Source: ZC4RG17 sp036380875
GTDB taxonomy: Bacteria; Actinomycetota; Acidimicrobiia; Spongiisociales; ZC4RG35
Length of the DNA stretch: 64,000 nucleotides
Assembly: GCA_036380875.1 (NCBI GenBank)
Contig: DASVDX010000035.1
Coordinates: forward strand, 1-64,000
Direction of reading: 5' to 3'
Shown: piece after piece, positions 59,167-64,000 of the stretch
Layout: each line of letters starts with the position of its first letter
How positions within the stretch are numbered: the first letter of the stretch is position 1
Translations under genes and position numbers: made by a program
The notes under the pieces: generated by a model
What the model was told of the DNA's origin: nothing
The model's database searches: none
What the model saw: the letters and a program-made list of their open reading frames with translations, nothing else

Positions 59167-59586
59167 ATGGCGACGATCTTCACCCGCATCATCGAGGGAG
59201 AGATCCCCGGCACCTTCGTGTGGAGGGACGACCGGTGTGTGGCGTTCATGTCGATCAACCCGCTGCGGCGCGGACACACCTTGGTGGTGCCCATCGAGGA
59301 GATCGACCATTGGCTCGAATGCCCCGATGATCTCCGCAACCATCTCTTCTCCGTCGCCCAGCGCATCGGTCGGGCGCAGCAGGCGGCGTTCCAGCCGGCC
59401 AAGGTCGGGCTGATGATCGCGGGCCTCGAGGTGCCCCACCTCCATCTCCACGTGGTGCCGATCAACGGCGTCCACGATTTGGACTTCGCCAACGCCGCCC
59501 AACACGTCGAGCGGGAGGAGTTGGAGTCGGCCGCCGAGGAGATCCGAAGGGAGCTGCGGGCGGCCGGGGAGACCGGGGTCGTGTGA
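59167..59586 (+). CDS. HIT family protein (histidine triad hydrolase)
   Basis: A 139-residue nucleotide hydrolase/transferase of the HIT superfamily. MATIFTRIIEGEIPGTFVWRDD and AFMSINPLRRGHTLVVPIEEIDHW are the N-terminal blocks. The catalytic triad PHLHLHVVPIN lies near residue 98, with the nucleophilic His in the middle. HINT-like members hydrolyse aminoacyl- or other AMP conjugates. The start is fixed by the leaderless-type -10. A GAGGTGAGG tract across its stop codon may serve as ribosome-binding site for the downstream transporter. Confidence 0.92.
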   Translation: MATIFTRIIEGEIPGTFVWRDDRCVAFMSINPLRRGHTLVVPIEEIDHWLECPDDLRNHLFSVAQRIGRAQQAAFQPAKVGLMIAGLEVPHLHLHVVPINGVHDLDFANAAQHVEREELESAAEEIRRELRAAGETGVV

Positions 59587-59595
59587 GGTGAGGCC

Positions 59596-60426
59596 ATAGG
59601 GACCCTCCTCGCCGCCGTTGCGGCGCTCGGATACGGCAGCGGCGACTTTCTGGGGGGAGTGGCGACCAGGCGCATGGACGCTGGAAGGACGCTCCTCTGG
59701 GGCCATCTGGTCGGTTTCCTCCTCCTCGTCGCCTGGGCGCCGTTCGATAGCGCCGAGCCGTCCGTGCCCACGATGGCCGCCGGTGCCGGGGCGGGCCTGT
59801 TCGGGCTGGCCGGTTTGTTCTTCCTCTACACCGGCCTAGCCCGGGGCCGGGCCGCCGTCGTCGCCCCCACGGCGGCGGTGGTGGGTGCGGTCGTCCCGGT
59901 GGTCTTCGGGCTCCTATCCGGTGATTCGCCCGGGCTGGCCGGTTGGGTGGGCGTCGTCGTGGCGCTTCCCGCCATCTACCTCGTCTCCCAGGTGGAGGGG
60001 TCGGGACGGCGTGCGGCCGGTCTCGGTCACGGGTTGGCCGCAGGCTCCCTGTTCGGCGGCTATTTCGTCCTCCTCGCCCTGGCCAGCGGCGAAACCGGAA
60101 TGTGGCCCCTCCTCGCCTCCCGCGCCCTCACGGCCGTGCTGCTGGCGGTCGTCGCCCTGGTCACGAAACGCCAATGGCTGCGGCCACCGACGGGAGGAAC
60201 GGCGGCGGCGGTGTTCGGGGTCGGCGCTCTCGACCTGGTCGGCAACATCGGCTATCTCCTGGCTGCCGCCGTCGGGAACCTCGTGGTCGTGGCGGTCGTG
60301 GCGTCCTTCTATCCCGCCGTCACCGTGGCCCTGGCGAAGGTCGTCCACAACGAGTCCCTGTCGACGCCTCAGATGGCCGGAGTGCTCCTGGCTCTGGTCT
60401 CAGTCGCCAGCTTCTCGATTCCCTGA
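59596..60426 (+). CDS. EamA/DMT-superfamily transporter, apparent ATA start
   Basis: A 276-residue protein with about ten membrane helices and two EamA repeats (first: FGLAGLFFLYTGLARGRAAVVAPTAAVVGAVVP; second: AVFGVGALDLVGNIGYLLAAA, VASFYPAVTVALAKVVHNE). DMT transporters move small metabolites; the substrate is unknown. The first canonical start (GTG, 59659) would remove half of the first helix. Reading upstream in frame gives GTLLAAVAALGYGSGDFLGGV, a typical N-terminus, preceded by ATA at 59596 about 4 nt after a GAGGTGAGG Shine-Dalgarno-like tract. Either AUA is used or the base is a variant or error of ATG. Overlaps mgs tail-to-tail by 27 bp. Confidence 0.82.
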   Translation: MGTLLAAVAALGYGSGDFLGGVATRRMDAGRTLLWGHLVGFLLLVAWAPFDSAEPSVPTMAAGAGAGLFGLAGLFFLYTGLARGRAAVVAPTAAVVGAVVPVVFGLLSGDSPGLAGWVGVVVALPAIYLVSQVEGSGRRAAGLGHGLAAGSLFGGYFVLLALASGETGMWPLLASRALTAVLLAVVALVTKRQWLRPPTGGTAAAVFGVGALDLVGNIGYLLAAAVGNLVVVAVVASFYPAVTVALAKVVHNESLSTPQMAGVLLALVSVASFSIP

Positions 60427-61551
60427 CCGGGCGGCGTAGGACGCCACCGTGGATTCCAGGCGGCGCATGGCCTCGGCATGGCCGGTCAAGGCGTCGGTCG
60501 TCGTGTAGGCCAGCACCCGGGCCACCCACAGCCGGAAGAGGAGGCGCCGCCAGGCCGGTTCCGGACGGTAGCGGGCCAGTAGATGGGTCAAGGCGTCGTA
60601 CCACGTGTCGGCGTCGAGGAACGCGAACGTCGGCCGGTGACGGTTCTCGAGCAGAGGTTCGGCGACGCGGGAGGGAAAGGAACCGGCCGCCTCGACCTCC
60701 TCGGGAGTCCAGTCGGCGCCGAGGAGGTGGATCGTCCTCTCGACGTCGTAGCCGACCTTGTGGGCGATCTCCGGTGGGGCGGGGGCTTCCGGCTCGATGT
60801 GGTGCTGGAACGGCGGCGGTGACGAAAAGCCGCAGATGTCGGCCGCCGCTTCGAAACATTCCCACACCATCTCGCTCAACTCGGCGAGCGACCCGTAGAG
60901 GGCGTGTTGTTTGCCGTCCGCCACGTAGTGCTCGTAGATGGCGTGTCCGCCGGCGGCGATGGCGTAGGTGATGGCGGTGTCGATGCCCCAGTCGGAGCGG
61001 CGGGTGACGAAGTCGGAAGCCGCCAGCTCTTCGACGACCGGCCTCGTGACCAGGAGCTCGCCTCCCAGCGGCTGGCGTATCTTCCACAGCTCCGTCCGGG
61101 GGTGGCCGATGGCGAAGAGAGGGCGGGTGATCAACCAGGTGATCATGGCGTCGGTCGAGGCTCGGGGGAAGTAGTGGCGGGCCACCGGGAAGCCGGTGTC
61201 CACCGCCTCCTCCGCGCCGTCGATCCAGGACGTGTCGAAGTTCGTGATGTCGGCGTCGTAGAAGTGGAGCCGCTCCTCGTCGGAGGCGAGGAACAGGCGC
61301 ATCCCGGTGACCATGCCATCGCCTTTTCCGGGCCTGCGATCACCGATGCGCTCCTGCACCACCACTTCCACGTCGGCGTCGCTTTCACGGGCGACCGCTT
61401 CGGCGCCCCGTCGAACCCGGTCGAGGAGCGGGCCTTCGGTGGCGCCCACGGCCACGACCCGCCGGACACGAGGATGGGACGCCGCCGTGGCCAGGTTGGC
61501 CACCGCCACGTCGGGGTCGTCGGCCTTGTAGGGGAACACCACCATGCTCAT
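60400..61551 (-). CDS. mgs: Mannosylglycerate synthase (GT78)
   Basis: A 383-residue glycosyltransferase making the compatible solute mannosylglycerate in one step from GDP-mannose and D-glycerate. The sequence tracks Rhodothermus marinus Mgs as I remember it: MSMVVFPYK start, RPGKGDGM with Lys76 at the same number, HFYDADIT with the DxD near 99-101, VARHYFPRASTDAMITWLIT, QPLGGELL and RRSDWGIDT. The ATG at 61551 is preferred over 61563 because it reproduces the R. marinus N-terminus and numbering. This enzyme type is known from few, often thermophilic or halotolerant, organisms. Osmotic or heat stress protection is inferred. Confidence 0.88.
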   Translation of the reverse strand: MSMVVFPYKADDPDVAVANLATAASHPRVRRVVAVGATEGPLLDRVRRGAEAVARESDADVEVVVQERIGDRRPGKGDGMVTGMRLFLASDEERLHFYDADITNFDTSWIDGAEEAVDTGFPVARHYFPRASTDAMITWLITRPLFAIGHPRTELWKIRQPLGGELLVTRPVVEELAASDFVTRRSDWGIDTAITYAIAAGGHAIYEHYVADGKQHALYGSLAELSEMVWECFEAAADICGFSSPPPFQHHIEPEAPAPPEIAHKVGYDVERTIHLLGADWTPEEVEAAGSFPSRVAEPLLENRHRPTFAFLDADTWYDALTHLLARYRPEPAWRRLLFRLWVARVLAYTTTDALTGHAEAMRRLESTVASYAARSGNREAGD

Positions 61552-61615
61552 GGCCTCCAGCATGGCAAACGATTCTCGGGACGGCGAAGGCCACTGTGGT
61601 GTCGCCCACCTCGGT

Positions 61616-61621
61616 TACCCT
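61616..61621 (+). promoter_or_regulatory. Leaderless-type -10 element (HerA-like gene)
   Basis: TACCCT is followed after 7 nt by the ATG at 61629. Confidence 0.5.
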
Positions 61622-61628
61622 CGCCTCC

Positions 61629-63308
61629 ATGGGTGACATGGTCGGCCGGGTCATCGGAACCGAGGACGCCACCCCGCTCGAGTTCTGGGTGGCGGTGGCG
61701 CCGGGCGAGTACCTCCAACTCGATGACGTGGTCGCCCTGGAACGGGTCCTTCCCACCGGCGAGCCCGTGCGGGTTTACGGCATGGTCTCGCAGGTGCGCG
61801 CCCGCCACGAGGGAGCCCGGTTCGACTCCGACGTGTTCCTCATCTCCGACGGGGTCCTGCCGGCGGAGGTGTCCGAGGCGGCCAAGGTCACCGCCACCCG
61901 GTTCGAGCCCGAGATCTTCGTCCCGCCCCGGCCCGGCCAGCCGGTGGCGCGGGCGGAAGGCGACGCCCGCGATCGGGCCTTGTTCTTCGACCGGATGGAA
62001 CGGCGGCTTGCGGTCGGCCTCACCCGGGAGAACCAGCCCCTCTACATCAACTTCGAGTTCCTCAACGGGGAGCGCGGCGCCCACGTCAACATCTCGGGAG
62101 TGTCGGGAGTGGCGACGAAGACCACCTACGCCACCTTCCTGCTCCATTCGTTGTTCACCGGAGGGGTGCTCGGTCCCGGGGCGGTGAACACGAAGGCGCT
62201 GATCTTCAACGTCAAGGGCGAGGATCTCCTCCATCTCGATCGTCCCAATGCGGTGATCGACGACGAACAGGTCGCTCGCTATCGCGCCCTCGGGCTCCCC
62301 GCCGACCCGTTCAAGTCGGTCGGCTTCTACGCCCCTCCCCGGGTGGACTCCGAAACGCTGCGGGCCGACGTCCACTCCCGCCAGGACGTCACCAGCTTCT
62401 GCTGGTCGCTGGTCGAGTTCTGCCATGACGAGTTGCTGCCGTTCCTGTTCGCCGACGCCGAAGACGACCGGGCCCAGTACTCGATGGTCGTGTACTCGGT
62501 GATGGCCCAGCTGAAGCGGGCAGCTCCCCGTGACGACGGCTCGGTGACGATCGAGGGCACCACGGTGCGCACCTTCCGCCAGCTCGTCGACCTGATCACC
62601 GACAAGGTGCTCTCGGAGGACGATGCACCCGTGTGGGCGGGGACGGCCATCGGGCGCGGAACCATCAACGCCTTCGTTCGCCGCCTCAACTCGGCGGTCC
62701 GTCACGTCGACCGGCTGATACGCGGCAACCTGATCGAGCCGGAGAAACACCGGATCTCCACCGACGACCACCAGGTGACGGTCGTCGACCTCCACAACCT
62801 CAACGACCGTGCGAAACGCTTCGTGGTCGGCGTCACGGTGCGGCGGGCTTTCGAGCTCAAGGAACGGCAGGGCCGCCGCGGCGACGACGACCTCCTGTTC
62901 GTGGTCCTCGACGAGTTGAACAAGTACGCCCCCCGTGACGGCACGAGCCCCATCAAGGAGATCCTGTTGGACGTCGCCGAGCGCGGCCGCAGCCTCGGCA
63001 TCGTCCTCATCGGCGCCCAGCAGACGGCGTCGGAGGTGGAGCGGCGGATCATCGCCAACTCGTCGATCCGGGTCGTCGGCCGCCTGGACTCGGCGGAGGC
63101 GGCCCGGGAGGAGTACGGGTTCCTGCCCGGCGTCCACCGCCAGCGCGCCACGATCATCAAGCCGGGGACCATGCTCGTCAGCCAGCCGGAGCTACCCGTG
63201 CCGCTCGTCGCCGAGTTCCCCTTCCCGGCCTGGGCCACCCGTCCATCTGAGGCGGTGCGGGCCACCGGCGACGCTCCCGACGACCCATTCGAAGGCCTGG
63301 TCCCTTGA
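61629..63308 (+). CDS. HerA-like ATP-binding protein (DUF87-type helicase domain)
   Basis: A 559-residue ATPase. An N-terminal beta-barrel (HAS-barrel-like; MVGRVIGTEDATPLEFWVAVAPGEYLQLDDVV) precedes the RecA-like core. The P-loop region is ISGVSGVATKTTYATFLL near 154-170, a variant Walker A with Ala-Thr before the Lys. Walker B is LLFVVLDELNKYAP near 422, and GIVLIGAQQTASEVERRIIANSSIRVVG gives the sensor and arginine regions. HerA proteins pump or unwind DNA and usually pair with the NurA nuclease; no nurA is visible here. The ATG is set by the -10 upstream. Confidence 0.85.
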   Translation: MGDMVGRVIGTEDATPLEFWVAVAPGEYLQLDDVVALERVLPTGEPVRVYGMVSQVRARHEGARFDSDVFLISDGVLPAEVSEAAKVTATRFEPEIFVPPRPGQPVARAEGDARDRALFFDRMERRLAVGLTRENQPLYINFEFLNGERGAHVNISGVSGVATKTTYATFLLHSLFTGGVLGPGAVNTKALIFNVKGEDLLHLDRPNAVIDDEQVARYRALGLPADPFKSVGFYAPPRVDSETLRADVHSRQDVTSFCWSLVEFCHDELLPFLFADAEDDRAQYSMVVYSVMAQLKRAAPRDDGSVTIEGTTVRTFRQLVDLITDKVLSEDDAPVWAGTAIGRGTINAFVRRLNSAVRHVDRLIRGNLIEPEKHRISTDDHQVTVVDLHNLNDRAKRFVVGVTVRRAFELKERQGRRGDDDLLFVVLDELNKYAPRDGTSPIKEILLDVAERGRSLGIVLIGAQQTASEVERRIIANSSIRVVGRLDSAEAAREEYGFLPGVHRQRATIIKPGTMLVSQPELPVPLVAEFPFPAWATRPSEAVRATGDAPDDPFEGLVP

Positions 63309-63350
63309 AAACCGTCGGCCGAGCCGCCGTCTCGTCGCCATAGTGGGCGG

Positions 63351-64000
63351 ATGCCCGATCCACCGCAGCGCATCGAGGACATCGCCGACGACCTCCGCCG
63401 GCTCGGGGTCGCAGAGGGTGACCTGGTCATGGTCCATGCCTCGCTGCGGCGCATCGGCCCGGTGGAGGGCGGTGCGGAAGGTGTCATCGAGGCCGTTTGT
63501 CGGGCCGTCGGCCCGGAAGGCACGGTGATGATGGTCCTCGGGGCACGCGACGACCACGACTGGGTGAACAGCCTCCCCGAGGAGGAGCGGGAAGCCCAAT
63601 TGGCCGCCGCCGAGCCGTTCGACTGCCTGCGGACCCCCGCCGACCCCGAGGTCGGCGTGCTGGCGGAGGTGTTCCGCACCTATCCGGGGACGGTCGTGTC
63701 TGACCACCCCGAGGGACGGTTCGGCGCTCGGGGTCGACTCGCCGACCATCTCATGGCGGCTCCGCCGTGGGACGACTACTACGGGCCCGGCTCGGCGTTG
63801 GAGCGATTCGTCGAGGCGGGGGGCAGGGTGCTGCGGCTGGGGGCCGACCTCGACACCGTGACGCTGCTCCATTACGTCGAGTACCTCGCCGACGTCCCCG
63901 ACAAGCGACGTGTGCTCAGGCACCGCCGGGTGGTGAGGAACGGGTCGGTGGAGACGGTCACTGTCTCGTCCCTCGACGACTCGGATGGGATCGTCGACTA
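63351..64000 (+). CDS. AAC(3)-family N-acetyltransferase, 3' end outside window
   Basis: 216 codons are open to the window edge without a stop. The start MPDPPQRIEDIADDLRRLGVAEGDLVMVHASLRRIGPVEGGAEGVIEA is the characteristic opening of aminoglycoside 3-N-acetyltransferases (VHASLRxIG, then GxxGVIxA). SDHPEGRFGARGRLADHL and the segment YYGPGSALERFVEAGGRVLRLG follow with the substrate-pocket residues in place. About the last quarter is missing. Chromosomal relatives are common in actinobacteria and need not confer resistance. CATAGT ends 6 nt before the ATG, again resembling a leaderless promoter. Confidence 0.85.
   Translation, partial: MPDPPQRIEDIADDLRRLGVAEGDLVMVHASLRRIGPVEGGAEGVIEAVCRAVGPEGTVMMVLGARDDHDWVNSLPEEEREAQLAAAEPFDCLRTPADPEVGVLAEVFRTYPGTVVSDHPEGRFGARGRLADHLMAAPPWDDYYGPGSALERFVEAGGRVLRLGADLDTVTLLHYVEYLADVPDKRRVLRHRRVVRNGSVETVTVSSLDDSDGIVD

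Noticed and set aside
1..64000. Search for insertion sequences, prophage genes, toxin-antitoxin pairs, restriction systems and CRISPR arrays
   Set aside because: No transposase, integrase, phage structural gene, cas gene or repeat-spacer array could be recognised anywhere in the window.

Overview
The window is a dense, high-GC stretch of bacterial chromosome with about 57 protein genes, one tRNA, no rRNA, no mobile element and no CRISPR array. The chain mazG - eno - ftsB/divIC-like - DUF501 - ppx - tRNA-Leu, the actinobacterial-type DapD, GatCAB and many Thr/Pro-rich lipoprotein linkers point to Actinomycetota. Class Acidimicrobiia or a close relative is my best guess, an inference that no rRNA here can confirm. 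Three genes are unexpected for that background: a full-length isocitrate dehydrogenase kinase/phosphatase (aceK), a one-step mannosylglycerate synthase (mgs) and a 1156-residue ATPase-remnant/TPR/beta-propeller fusion.

Layout. 0-3.8 kb: housekeeping (mazG, eno, ftsB-like, DUF501, ppx, tRNA-Leu-UAA). 4.0-9.7 kb: aceK, an N-acetyltransferase fused to an ADP-forming acyl-CoA synthetase, an enoyl-CoA hydratase and an SRPBCC protein. 9.8-19.5 kb: cysteine desulfurase, the fusion protein, mnmA, thioredoxin, GAF-like and MerR regulators, ligA. 19.5-23.2 kb: succinylase-branch diaminopimelate genes dapC, dapD and dapE in alternating orientation. 23.2-26.8 kb: an ECF sigma factor with a membrane-anchored partner, plus a GH57-like protein. 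26.8-32.5 kb: gatCAB, a HAD phosphatase, pyruvate kinase and a small Nfu-N-like protein.

32.5-41.7 kb is the most coherent accessory unit. It holds a MarR regulator, an amidohydrolase, an acyl-CoA synthetase, a MaoC hydratase, a short-chain dehydrogenase and a complete LIV-type ABC importer (livG, livF, livH, livM and binding protein). All three of its promoter regions carry a copy of one 17-bp palindrome resembling TATCARGnnnCYTGATA, placed on or next to the -10 element. This looks like an uptake-and-CoA-activation regulon for an unknown carboxylic acid, probably repressed by the local MarR protein.

41.7-64 kb: VanW-type cell-wall protein, phosphoribosyltransferase, FAD oxidoreductase, methyltransferase, a tandem pair of dynamin-like GTPases, a lipid kinase, a degenerate ADP-ribosylglycohydrolase, two UMF1-type MFS transporters, an alcohol dehydrogenase, an aminotransferase, a LapA-like protein, a PQQ-type sugar dehydrogenase, GNAT and HIT proteins, an EamA transporter, mgs, a HerA-type ATPase and the start of an AAC(3)-like gene.

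A window-wide pattern is a TAnnnT hexamer lying exactly 6 or 7 nt before the start codon of at least 17 genes, usually without a Shine-Dalgarno sequence. This is the expected geometry of leaderless transcription and helped fix many starts. Tail-to-tail overlaps of convergent genes (4-29 bp) are also frequent, consistent with a compact genome.
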